Of a stretch of 64,000 nucleotides of DNA, positions 8,202-16,381 are shown piece after piece. The notes beneath the pieces are model-generated. The model made no database searches. It saw nothing but the letters and a program-made list of their open reading frames with translations, and was not told the DNA's origin. Each line of letters begins with the position of its first letter. The stretch's first letter is position 1. The position numbers and the translations under genes were made by a program. Origin of the DNA: Nonomuraea guangzhouensis (GTDB taxonomy: Bacteria > Actinomycetota > Actinomycetes > Streptosporangiales > Streptosporangiaceae); the NCBI RefSeq assembly GCF_019396345.1, contig NZ_JAHKRM010000002.1, positions 124,001 to 188,000 of the forward strand, in the 5' to 3' direction.

Positions 8202-9191
8202 ATGCTTACACGGTTGATCAGACACGCGGTCGTCGCGGTGCTCATTGCGGCTGGATCGGCGCCGACCTCGGCAGCCGTGGCCGCCGCTCTGTTGCGAGAG
8301 TTCGCCTACGTCGTCAACGTCGGCTCGAACACCGTGTCGGTGATCAACACGGAGACCGACACCGTGATCGCCGCCATCCCCGTCGGCGACACTCCGACCG
8401 CAGCGGCGGTCACGCCGGACGGCCACCACGGTTACGTCACCAACGCGGGCTCGGACACCGTATCGGTGATCAACAGCATCAGAGCCACCATCCCCGTCGG
8501 CGACTTCCCCAACGACGTGGCGATCACCCCGGACGGCCACCACGCCTACGTCACCAACGCGGGCTCGGACACCGTATCGGTGATCGATATCGCCACCAAC
8601 ACCGTCACCGGCACCATCCCCGTCGGCGACTCTCCCGGCGATGTGGCGATCACCCCGGACGGGACACGGGCCTATGTCCTCAATCTCGGCTCGAGCACCC
8701 TGACGGTGATCGACACCGCGACCGAGACCGTCACCGACACCATCCCCATCGATTTCTCGTTCTTTCCGCAGCAGGTGGCAATCACCCCAGACGGCGGCCA
8801 GGCCTACGTCGGCAGCAACACCGCGGACACCATGTTGGTGATCGATCTCGCGACCAACACCATCACCGATGACATCCCGATCGGCAACAGCCTCGACGGC
8901 ATAGCGATCTCTCCGGACGGCAGCCGCGCCTACGTCGTCAGTGTCGTGCAGGAGGGGGAGTCGACGCCGGGCGTCGTGTCGGTGATCGACATCGCCACGA
9001 AAACCGTCATCGGCACCATCCCGGCCGGCGACAGCTCCCAGGACGTGGCGATCACCCCGGACGGAGGCCACATCTACGTCGCCGACTTCGGGTCGGACAC
9101 CGTGACAGTGATCGACACCGCGACCAACACCGTCACCCGCACCATCCCCGTCGGCGACAGGCCCATCAGCGTGGCGATCGGGCATCTCTGA
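8202..9191 (+). CDS. Secreted seven-bladed YVTN-family beta-propeller protein
   Basis: 329 aa from ATG 8202, with GGAG 5 bases upstream; an upstream in-frame start lacks a signal sequence. A Sec signal peptide (LIRHAVVAVLIAAGSAPTSA) is followed by seven ~42-residue repeats of the pattern YVTN.GSDTVSVID.ATNTVTGTIPVGD.P.DVAITPDG, the YVTN/surface-layer type propeller. Blade two is four residues shorter (INSIRATIPVGD). The repeats are also close at the DNA level. No catalytic residues or anchor are visible, so a secreted binding or scaffold role is plausible but unproven. A strong hairpin follows the stop. Confidence 0.85.
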   Translation: MLTRLIRHAVVAVLIAAGSAPTSAAVAAALLREFAYVVNVGSNTVSVINTETDTVIAAIPVGDTPTAAAVTPDGHHGYVTNAGSDTVSVINSIRATIPVGDFPNDVAITPDGHHAYVTNAGSDTVSVIDIATNTVTGTIPVGDSPGDVAITPDGTRAYVLNLGSSTLTVIDTATETVTDTIPIDFSFFPQQVAITPDGGQAYVGSNTADTMLVIDLATNTITDDIPIGNSLDGIAISPDGSRAYVVSVVQEGESTPGVVSVIDIATKTVIGTIPAGDSSQDVAITPDGGHIYVADFGSDTVTVIDTATNTVTRTIPVGDRPISVAIGHL

Positions 9192-9211
9192 AGGGCCCGG
9201 AGCGGGCGGCG

Positions 9212-9246
9212 GTACGGCTCGCGCCCGGTGTGAGCGCGAGCCGTAC
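9212..9246. terminator. Perfect 13-bp hairpin between convergent genes
   Basis: GTACGGCTCGCGC (9212-9224) pairs perfectly with GCGCGAGCCGTAC (9234-9246) around a 9-nt loop. It sits between the convergent propeller and metalloprotease genes, where it can serve both. No U-tract follows, as is common for actinomycete terminators. Confidence 0.75.
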
Positions 9247-9254
9247 TACGGGGA

Positions 9255-12152
9255 TCAGAACGAGAACGCCTGGAACTCGGCGGCTCGGGCCTGGTCGCGG
9301 ACCGGGCTGGCCGTGGCGCAGTCCGTCGAGGAGTTGGGGTCGGCGTCCTGCTCACCGGCGTACAGCGGGTTGCCGGTGCACTGGGTGGTGAGCGTGCGGA
9401 GCATCAGGTGGGTGGCGGTGGTCGCAGGGACGTTGAACGACTTGATCAGCAGGTTCACGCCGCGGGGACGAGGGCGCGCGGTCTGGAACGCGTCCGCGCG
9501 GCTGGTGTAGATCTTCCTGAAGTTCGCCGGGTCGGCGCAGTCCTTGGCGCAGGCGAGCACCTCGAAGGAGCGCAGGGCGGTGAACCGGTTCTGCGCGCCG
9601 GGGTCGGCCGGGTCGTTGATGTTGGGTCTGAGCATGGCGCTGACCTGGACTCTGCGGATCTTGACGGGGGTGTCGCCCGCCAGGTCCACCGTGACCGACT
9701 TGCCGGCCGGTGCTCCGGTGAGTGAGGCCCAGTTCGTCGCCTCGGTCTCGTCGATCAGCTTGGCCTGGTTGACGCCGTCGCCCGACGCTGTCGCGCCGGC
9801 CGCGGTCGAGGCGAGGTTGCGGGACAGCGGCAGGGGAAGCGGCAGCTTCGCGCCGCCCACCACCGGGAACTTCAGGCGCGTGTGCCCGAACCCGTTGCCC
9901 GCCACCACGAAGTCGTAGAGGCCGGGCGTCATCTCGACGGTGTCGCCGAGCGGCGTCGCCGGGTCGGTGTCGGCGACCGGGACCACCCGTCCCTCGTAGT
10001 CGCCCACGTACAGGCGCAGCGCCGCGCCCTTCGCCTCGCCCAGCGGCTTGAGCTGCAGCGAGCCGTTCTTACCTGCCGGGTTGACGAAGCTGGGCGTGGG
10101 GTCGGGGTCGTTCGGACCGACGCTGGCCGCGTTCGCGCCCAGGCCGTGCTCGGCGAACACGCGCCACATGATGTCCTGGTCCGCGCCGTCGAAGCGGAGC
10201 GCGTCGGCCGCGAGCAGCGCGTCGCGGTAGTCGACGTAGCTGACCGCGCCCGAGGCCATCAGCAGCAGGGCGTCGAGCGAGAGCTGGGCCCAGCGCCGGT
10301 TGCCCGGGCACTTGCCGATCGGCGTCTTGCCGTCCGCGCAGGCCCGCTGCTGCTTGGCGGTGCCCTTGCCGTACCGCTTGACGAAGGCGTCACGCACGTC
10401 GAACTGGGTGGCCGACCAGATCTCGCCGTCCGCGTGGACCTGCTGGCCCACCAGGTCGTAGGCGATGTCGCTGTAGTTGAGCGGCGACTTCGACATGTCG
10501 TAGTTGCGGATGCCCCGCTCGCGGTCTCCGGTGACGTAGCCGCCCGTGACGTACGGGGTCAGGCCCGAAGGGCGGAAGCCGTACTCGAACAGGTACTCCA
10601 TCGCCATCAGGTCGGAGGTGCTCTCGTTCATCGCGCCGGCCTGGGCGCCGCTCCAGCCGGCATTCGGGCCGCCGATCATGCGGCCGGAGATGGCATGGGT
10701 GTTCTCGTGGCCGATCACCGACATGTCGTAGTCGCCGTCCACGCACGGGGAGTAGAACGAGCCCGCGATCGGCTGCCACAGGTACATGTTCGTGATCGGC
10801 GCGACCCCGTCGGGGCCGGTGATCTGGTTGGCGTTGTCGCGGACGGTCAGGTCGCGGGCGCCCGCCTGGGCGTTGCCCTGCTCGGGGTCGTTGCCGAGGC
10901 CGCCGCGGTCGCCGTTGTTCACCTGCATGTTCCACGCGGTCTCGGTGAAGCCGAGCCGGTAGGACCAGTCGTGCATGCGGTTGTGCATGGCGTTCAGGTT
11001 GGCGATCGCGGCTTCGAGGTCGTTCTCACCGCTCTGGTCGAAGACCGCGGGGTTGCACTTCGCCGTGTACCAGGTGTTCTGCCACGGGTAGGTGTAGTTC
11101 CGGCTCGGCGTGAGCACGTTGCTGCGGGTGCCGACCGTGAACGGGTCGGCGCTCGCCCGGTTCTCGACGGTCTTCGCCGCGTTGCCGATGCTGGTGTTGG
11201 ACGGGGTGTTCGTGGCGTGGTCGACGTCCCAGGCCTTGCCGGTCGGCGGGTCGCCGCCGGTCACGTAGTCACAGCCGGGGGCCGCCGCGAAGCACCAGGT
11301 CTGGCGGGTGTCGGTGGTGGAGTAGTCGTCCGGCGGGTTCGACGGGAACGCCGACCAGTGCGGGTTGTCCGGGTCGAAGTGCTCGACCAGGTTCTCCCGG
11401 ACCAGGATCGCGCCGCTGACCGCGTCCACGTGTGTGGTGTAGCCGGCCGCCTCGCCCTGGCCGCCGATCAGGACGACCTGGTAGGCGTTGTGCACCCCGT
11501 CGGGTGCCGGTACGGCCACCGCGCTGACCTGCTTGGTGACGGCCGTGGCCAGGTCGATGCCGCCGTCCCTGGCCGCGATCTCCAGGGCCCGCTGCGCGGT
11601 GATCGTGGCGGCCGGCGGCGCCCCCGTGTCGCGCGACAGCGAGGAGGTGACGTGCCTGACCTTGCCGTCGGCCACGCCGATCGCGACGAGGCCGTCCACG
11701 CCGGCCGGCAGGTCACCGAAGCGCTGACGCAGCAGTACGGCGTGGCCCGCGCCGATCGGGTTGACCGCGACCTTCTCCAGGGCGTCGACCGACGCGCCGG
11801 ACAGGCCGAAGACCCGCTCGTTGTTCTTGAGATAAGCACGTGCGGCCTGCTCCGGGTCGGCGCCCAGCCCTTCGGCCAGGGGCGCGGCGCTGGTGATGGC
11901 GGCCGGGGTGCCCAGCGCGTTCCAGCGGATCTCGGCCGCCGCGCCCGCGCTCCGTGCGTTGATCCCGACCGGCGGCGGGACTCTGCCTTGCCGGTTGTCC
12001 AGGTCGGGCTTGCCGGGCTCGCCCTCCTGAACGCCTTGGACCTGGGGAGCCGTGCCGCCCGGTTCACTCCGGGCGGCTCCGGTGAGGGGTAGAGAGGTCG
12101 CCGCGAGGGCGAGGACGACGACAGTGCTGCGTAACCAGGGTCTGGTCGACAC
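9255..12152 (-). CDS. Secreted M36 (fungalysin-type) zinc metalloprotease
   Basis: 965 aa from the GTG at 12152, with AGGAGG just upstream; the longer frame to 12356 crosses the promoter. Order: signal peptide (STVVVLALAATSLPLTGAA), an FTP/PepSY-type propeptide (to ~residue 270), and the catalytic domain with the zinc motif HENTH (~482-486) and downstream glutamate region NESTSDLMAMEYLFEYG. A C-terminal galactose-binding-like/F5-8-type region follows (NLASTAAGATASGDGVNQAKLIDETEATNW, split across ~770-960). The family degrades extracellular protein after propeptide removal. The ends fit: a terminator lies just beyond the stop and a palindrome in the promoter. Confidence 0.88.
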   Translation of the reverse strand: MSTRPWLRSTVVVLALAATSLPLTGAARSEPGGTAPQVQGVQEGEPGKPDLDNRQGRVPPPVGINARSAGAAAEIRWNALGTPAAITSAAPLAEGLGADPEQAARAYLKNNERVFGLSGASVDALEKVAVNPIGAGHAVLLRQRFGDLPAGVDGLVAIGVADGKVRHVTSSLSRDTGAPPAATITAQRALEIAARDGGIDLATAVTKQVSAVAVPAPDGVHNAYQVVLIGGQGEAAGYTTHVDAVSGAILVRENLVEHFDPDNPHWSAFPSNPPDDYSTTDTRQTWCFAAAPGCDYVTGGDPPTGKAWDVDHATNTPSNTSIGNAAKTVENRASADPFTVGTRSNVLTPSRNYTYPWQNTWYTAKCNPAVFDQSGENDLEAAIANLNAMHNRMHDWSYRLGFTETAWNMQVNNGDRGGLGNDPEQGNAQAGARDLTVRDNANQITGPDGVAPITNMYLWQPIAGSFYSPCVDGDYDMSVIGHENTHAISGRMIGGPNAGWSGAQAGAMNESTSDLMAMEYLFEYGFRPSGLTPYVTGGYVTGDRERGIRNYDMSKSPLNYSDIAYDLVGQQVHADGEIWSATQFDVRDAFVKRYGKGTAKQQRACADGKTPIGKCPGNRRWAQLSLDALLLMASGAVSYVDYRDALLAADALRFDGADQDIMWRVFAEHGLGANAASVGPNDPDPTPSFVNPAGKNGSLQLKPLGEAKGAALRLYVGDYEGRVVPVADTDPATPLGDTVEMTPGLYDFVVAGNGFGHTRLKFPVVGGAKLPLPLPLSRNLASTAAGATASGDGVNQAKLIDETEATNWASLTGAPAGKSVTVDLAGDTPVKIRRVQVSAMLRPNINDPADPGAQNRFTALRSFEVLACAKDCADPANFRKIYTSRADAFQTARPRPRGVNLLIKSFNVPATTATHLMLRTLTTQCTGNPLYAGEQDADPNSSTDCATASPVRDQARAAEFQAFSF

Positions 12153-12229
12153 CTTTCCTCCTGCACGCCAGGGACTTGCGCGATCAGGTCCCGCGCCTCC
12201 GCAAGAGTTAACACTGGTTTTATGCGCAG

Positions 12230-12241
12230 ACAAGATCTTGT
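12230..12241. promoter_or_regulatory. Palindrome ACAAGATCTTGT upstream of metalloprotease
   Basis: A perfect 12-bp palindrome lies ~80 bp upstream of the metalloprotease start, in an AT-richer stretch that also contains GTTAAC and a CGCC..GGCG inverted repeat. Its position suits an operator or activator site. No regulator family can be assigned. Confidence 0.45.
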
Positions 12242-12274
12242 AAAGCTCGCCATATCGGCGTATGGGGAAATGCG

Positions 12275-13111
12275 TCAGTGTTCCCCCAGCCGGTACGCCC
12301 GGCGGGCCGTACCGCCGAAGACGTCCGCCCGCTCCCCCGCCGACAGGCCCGCACACAGCTCGTCCGCCGCCGACACGACCCGCTGGTAATCGGCCGCGAG
12401 CAGGCAGACCGGCCAGTCCGACCCGAACATCACCCGCTCAGGCCCGAACGCCGCCAGCACGGTCTCGGCGTACGGCCGCAGGTCGGCCACCCGCCAGGAC
12501 CCCCAGTCGGCCTCGGTGACCATCCCGGACAGCTTGCAGTACACGTTGGGGTGTCCGGCCAGCTCCCGGATCCTGCTCGCCCACGGTTCGAGCTCCCCCG
12601 AGGCGATCGGCGGCTTGGACAGGTGATCGAGGACGAACGTCAGCTCGGGCATGGCGGCCACCGTGGCGATGGCGGCGGGCAGCTGACGCGGCAGCGTGAG
12701 CAGGTCGTAGGCCAGGCCCGCGGCGGCGACGGCGGCCAGCCCGCGGCGGATGTCCGGGCGGGTGAGCCAGCCGGGGTCGGGTTCGGCCTGCACGCCGTGG
12801 CGGACTCCCACCAGGCCGCCTGGCAGTCCGGCCAGCGTCTCGGCGGCGGCGGGCGAGGTGAGGTCGATCCAGCCGACGACCCCCGCCACCAGGTCGGACT
12901 CCGCGGCCAGCGCCAGGAACTCCGTGGTCTCCGCCAGGTCGGGCACCACCTGCACCAGCACGGTCCCGCTGACCCCGGCCGCGGCCGCGTGCTCGGTGAG
13001 CCGGTCGAGGGTGAAGGTGCGGCGGATGGGCGCCAGCTTCTCGGCATCCAGCCAGGCGTGGGGCCGAGCGGCAAGATCCCAGACGTGATGGTGCGCGTCC
13101 AAGCGGGTCAT
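12275..13111 (-). CDS. Amidohydrolase family protein, L-fuconolactonase/rhamnonolactonase-like
   Basis: 278 aa. The start ATG at 13111 overlaps the regulator's stop (ATGA). It begins MTRLDAHHHVWD, the metal-binding motif of the COG3618 amidohydrolases, and ends with MFGSDWPVCLLAADY, which carries the conserved active-site Asp. Members hydrolyse sugar lactones such as L-fucono-1,5-lactone and L-rhamnono-lactone, or 2-pyrone-4,6-dicarboxylate. Coupling to an FCD regulator and a divergent GH95 fucosidase favours a lactonase in oxidative L-fucose catabolism (inference). The dehydrogenase and dehydratase of that route are not in the window. Confidence 0.82.
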   Translation of the reverse strand: MTRLDAHHHVWDLAARPHAWLDAEKLAPIRRTFTLDRLTEHAAAAGVSGTVLVQVVPDLAETTEFLALAAESDLVAGVVGWIDLTSPAAAETLAGLPGGLVGVRHGVQAEPDPGWLTRPDIRRGLAAVAAAGLAYDLLTLPRQLPAAIATVAAMPELTFVLDHLSKPPIASGELEPWASRIRELAGHPNVYCKLSGMVTEADWGSWRVADLRPYAETVLAAFGPERVMFGSDWPVCLLAADYQRVVSAADELCAGLSAGERADVFGGTARRAYRLGEH

Positions 13112-13797
13112 GTCGACTCGGCGGCCAGTACGAGACGGAACCAGCTCTCGGTCGTGCTGATGTGCATCAGCGCCGCGGCCTGGGCCAGCGGGGCGTCCCG
13201 CGCGGCGAGCGCGTCGTAGATCGCCTCGTGCTCGGCCAGCGTACGGCCGGCGCTGCCCGCCACCACGGTCCCGCGCCACACGCGCATCCGCATCGTCCGC
13301 CCGGAGATGCCGTCGAGCAGCGTGCACAGCGTCTCGTTGCCGGTCCCGGCCACCACCGCGCGGTGGAAGGCGGCGTCGAAGTGGTTGAGCTTCTCCACGT
13401 CGTCGCTGACCTCCCGCATGGCCGCCAGTTTCTCGCCGATGACCGCGAGCTGGGCGTCGGACACCCGGGTGGCGGCCAGCGCCGTCGCGACCGGTTCGAA
13501 CAGCCGCCGGGTCTCGATGACCTCCATGAGCGTGTCGTCGCGCAGCAGCTCGATGGCGATCCCGAGGCCTTCGAGCAGCAGCCCCGGCTCCAGGCTGGTG
13601 ACGTACGTGCCGTCGCCCCTGCGCACGTCGAGGACACGCGCCACGACCAGCGCCTTGACCGCCTCACGCAGCGGGTTGCGCGAGACGCCGAGCTGGGCGG
13701 CGAGCTGCGGTTCCGGCGGCAGCCGGGAGCCCGGCGGAAGCTCTCCGGACTGGATGAGCTGCCGGATCCGGGCGATGGCCTCGTCTGTCAGAGACAT
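13108..13797 (-). CDS. GntR/FadR-subfamily (FCD) transcriptional regulator
   Basis: 229 aa. The winged helix (residues ~5-65: GSRLPPEPQLAAQLGVSRNPLREAVKAL) is followed by an all-helical FCD ligand domain with the Asp/His metal-site pattern (FDAAFHRAVV and LAEHEAIYDAL). FCD regulators of sugar-acid pathways respond to sugar acids or lactones. It is the first gene of a two-gene operon with the lactonase-like gene and is divergent from the GH95 fucosidase. An inverted repeat sits in the shared 163-bp promoter region, so it probably controls both directions. Confidence 0.9.
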   Translation of the reverse strand: MSLTDEAIARIRQLIQSGELPPGSRLPPEPQLAAQLGVSRNPLREAVKALVVARVLDVRRGDGTYVTSLEPGLLLEGLGIAIELLRDDTLMEVIETRRLFEPVATALAATRVSDAQLAVIGEKLAAMREVSDDVEKLNHFDAAFHRAVVAGTGNETLCTLLDGISGRTMRMRVWRGTVVAGSAGRTLAEHEAIYDALAARDAPLAQAAALMHISTTESWFRLVLAAEST

Positions 13798-13847
13798 CTG
13801 ATCCTCTCCGGCGGGAGATCGTTCGCAGGCTGGAATCTAACAAACAT

Positions 13848-13883
13848 CCCATGTTCTGGCCAGACCCCTGCGCCAAACATGGG
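13848..13883. promoter_or_regulatory. Inverted repeat CCCATGTT..AACATGGG (candidate FCD operator)
   Basis: CCCATGTT (13848-13855) and AACATGGG (13876-13883) are perfect inverted copies 20 bp apart, between the divergent regulator and fucosidase genes. An overlapping ACAT-CCC-ATGT sub-palindrome lies at the first copy. The geometry suits two dimer sites or a looped operator for the adjacent GntR protein. Confidence 0.5.
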
Positions 13884-13960
13884 GGACTGGACAGAAGATC
13901 CCCATCGAGCGTACTAATACATCCCACGTCCGCCTTAACCTCCGCGCAACAAAAGGAGTA

Positions 13961-16381
13961 ATGGTGACCCACGGCTACACACGCAGGGGCGTGCTCACGA
14001 CCGGGCTGGGAGCCGCGGCCGGTTCCCTGCTCACGAGCGGCCTCGCCGCGGACCCGGCGCGGGCCGCCCGGTCCGCGACGGACAACCCCCTCACTCTCTG
14101 GTACGGCAAGCCGGCCGCGGCCTGGCTGGAGGCGTTACCCGTCGGCTGCGGGCGGCTCGGCGCCATGGTCTTCGGCGGCGTGGCCACAGAACGCCTGCAG
14201 CTCAACGAGGACAGCATCTGGGCCGGCGGCCCGCACAACTACGACAGCCCCGAGGCACTGGCCGCGCTCCCGCAGATCAGGCAGCTGGTCTGGGAGGACA
14301 AGTGGCAGGCCGCGCAGAACCTGGCCGACCAGAAGTTCCTCGGCCGACCCAGCGAACAGGCCCCCTACCAGGTGCTCGGCGACCTGGCGCTGACCTTCCC
14401 CGGTTCCGCCGAGTTCACCGAGTACCGCCGTGAGCTCGACCTGACCCGCGCCGTCACCACGGTGACCTACGTCCGCGACGGCGTCCGCCACACGCGCGAG
14501 GTCTTCGCCAGCAACCCCGACCAGGTCATCGTGGTCCGCCACACAGCCGACAAACCGGGCGCGGTGACGTTCCAGGCGGCCTTCTCCAGCGCGCAGAGCT
14601 CGACCACGGCCGCGGCCGGCAAGGCCACGATCGCGCTCGACGGGGTCAGCGGCGACACCCAGGGCATGCAGGGCGAGGTACGTTTCCAGGCCCTGGCCAG
14701 GGCCGAGGCGAAGGGCGGCACGGTCCGCGCCGACGGCGGCACGCTGATCGTGGAGGGTGCCGACGAGGTCACGCTGCTGATCTCGATGGGTTCGAGCTAC
14801 CGGAGCTTCAAGGACGTCGGCGGCGACCCCGCCCAGGTGGCGGAGCGGCATCTGGGGCGGGCGAGCAGGCGGCCGTACGAGGTGCTGCTGCGCAAGCACG
14901 TACGGGACTACCAGCGGCTTTTCGGGCGGGTGGCGATCGACCTGGGCACTTCGGCGGCGGTCGCGCTGCCGACCGACGAGCGCATCGCCCGCAAGCAGCT
15001 CGACACCGACCCGCAGCTCGCCGCCCTGTACTTCCAGTACGGCCGCTACCTGCTGATCTCCAGTTCCCGCTCGCCCGGCTACGCCGCCAACCTGCAGGGC
15101 GTCTGGAACGACTCGCTCACCCCCGCGTGGGAGTCGAAGTACACCATCAACATCAACTGCGAGATGAACTACTGGCCGGCCGCGCCGGCCAACCTCACCG
15201 AGTGCATGGAGCCGCTGTTCGACCTGATCAAGGACCTGGCCGAGTCGGGGGCCAGGACCGCCAGGACGCAGTACGGCGCGGGCGGCTGGGTGGCCCACCA
15301 CAACACCGACGGCTGGCGCGGGACCGCGCCCGTCGACTTCGCCTTCTACGGCGTGTGGCCGACCGGCGGCGCGTGGCTCTGCCTGACGCTGTGGGAGCAC
15401 TACCTCTACACGGGTGACGAGCGGCGGCTGCGCGAGCACTTCCCGCTGATCAAGGGCTCGGTGGAGTTCTTCCTGGACACGCTGCAGACCGACCCCAGGA
15501 CCGGCTACCTGGTGACCAACCCCTCGCACTCCCCCGAGGTGGGCCACCACGAGGACGGCGGCGAGAACGTCAGCATCTGCGCGGGCCCGACCATGGACAT
15601 GCAGATCCTGCGGGACCTGTTCGGCGCGTTCGAGGAGGCTTCGACGATCCTGCGGCTGGCGGAGGACATGCGGGAGCGGGCCAGGCAGGCCCGGGCCCGG
15701 CTGGTGCCCACCCAGGTGGGTCACCTCGGCCAGATCCAGGAGTGGCAGGAGGACTACCGAGGTGACGCCGCGTTGTCGCGCAGCCGGCACATCTCGCACC
15801 TGTGGGGTCTGTTCCCGAGCCACCAGATCGACCCGCGCCTGACCCCCGACCTGGCCACGGCCGCCCGCCGGACGCTGGAGCTGCGGGGCGAGGCGGGGGC
15901 GGGCTGGTCGCTCGCCTGGAAGATCAACTTCTGGGCCCGGCTGCTGGACGCGCCGGAGGCGTACAAGCGGCTGAGCAACCTGCTGCTGCCCGCCCGTACG
16001 GCGCCCAACATGTTCGACCTGCACCCGCCGTTCCAGATCGACGGCAACTTCGGCGGGACCTCGGGGATCACCGAGATGCTGCTGCAGAGCCACGGCGACC
16101 AGGTGCACCTGCTGCCGGCGCTGCCCGCGGCCTGGCCGGCGGGGTCGTTCAGCGGGCTGCGGGCTCGGGGCGGCTTCGAGATCGACCTGGAGTGGAGCGG
16201 CGGGGCCGTCCTGCGCGGGAAGATCTGCTCGGACCTGGGGCGGAAACTCACGCTCCGCACCGCGAAGGACGTCACGGTCACCGAGCACGGCAGGCCGGTC
16301 AAGGGCGAGCGGCCGGAGCCGGGGGTGATCGTCTTCAACACCCGGCGCGGCGGGGTTTACGACGTAGCTGTGTCCGCCTGA
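13961..16381 (+). CDS. Secreted GH95 alpha-L-fucosidase
   Basis: 806 aa from ATG 13961 with AAGGAG upstream. A twin-arginine-type signal is present (YTRRGVLTTGLGAAAGSLL). The GH95 features are LWYGKPAAAWLEALPVGCGRLGAMVFGG near the mature N-terminus, the central TININCEMNYWPA segment, the glutamate-containing NPSHSPEVG (~residue 525) and FQIDGNFGGTSGITEML (~694). These correspond to the Asn pair, catalytic Glu and Asp region of known GH95 enzymes, which invert and release L-fucose (sometimes L-galactose) from plant and host glycans. It is divergent from the FCD-regulator/lactonase operon. Its last 25 bp overlap the convergent regulator gene. Confidence 0.92.
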   Translation: MVTHGYTRRGVLTTGLGAAAGSLLTSGLAADPARAARSATDNPLTLWYGKPAAAWLEALPVGCGRLGAMVFGGVATERLQLNEDSIWAGGPHNYDSPEALAALPQIRQLVWEDKWQAAQNLADQKFLGRPSEQAPYQVLGDLALTFPGSAEFTEYRRELDLTRAVTTVTYVRDGVRHTREVFASNPDQVIVVRHTADKPGAVTFQAAFSSAQSSTTAAAGKATIALDGVSGDTQGMQGEVRFQALARAEAKGGTVRADGGTLIVEGADEVTLLISMGSSYRSFKDVGGDPAQVAERHLGRASRRPYEVLLRKHVRDYQRLFGRVAIDLGTSAAVALPTDERIARKQLDTDPQLAALYFQYGRYLLISSSRSPGYAANLQGVWNDSLTPAWESKYTININCEMNYWPAAPANLTECMEPLFDLIKDLAESGARTARTQYGAGGWVAHHNTDGWRGTAPVDFAFYGVWPTGGAWLCLTLWEHYLYTGDERRLREHFPLIKGSVEFFLDTLQTDPRTGYLVTNPSHSPEVGHHEDGGENVSICAGPTMDMQILRDLFGAFEEASTILRLAEDMRERARQARARLVPTQVGHLGQIQEWQEDYRGDAALSRSRHISHLWGLFPSHQIDPRLTPDLATAARRTLELRGEAGAGWSLAWKINFWARLLDAPEAYKRLSNLLLPARTAPNMFDLHPPFQIDGNFGGTSGITEMLLQSHGDQVHLLPALPAAWPAGSFSGLRARGGFEIDLEWSGGAVLRGKICSDLGRKLTLRTAKDVTVTEHGRPVKGERPEPGVIVFNTRRGGVYDVAVSA

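Noticed and set aside
9882..12092. 736-aa open frame on the + strand opposite the metalloprotease
   Set aside because: It is the antisense shadow of a clear M36 protease gene in GC-rich DNA and has low-complexity Arg/Gly/Val/Asp composition without domains.
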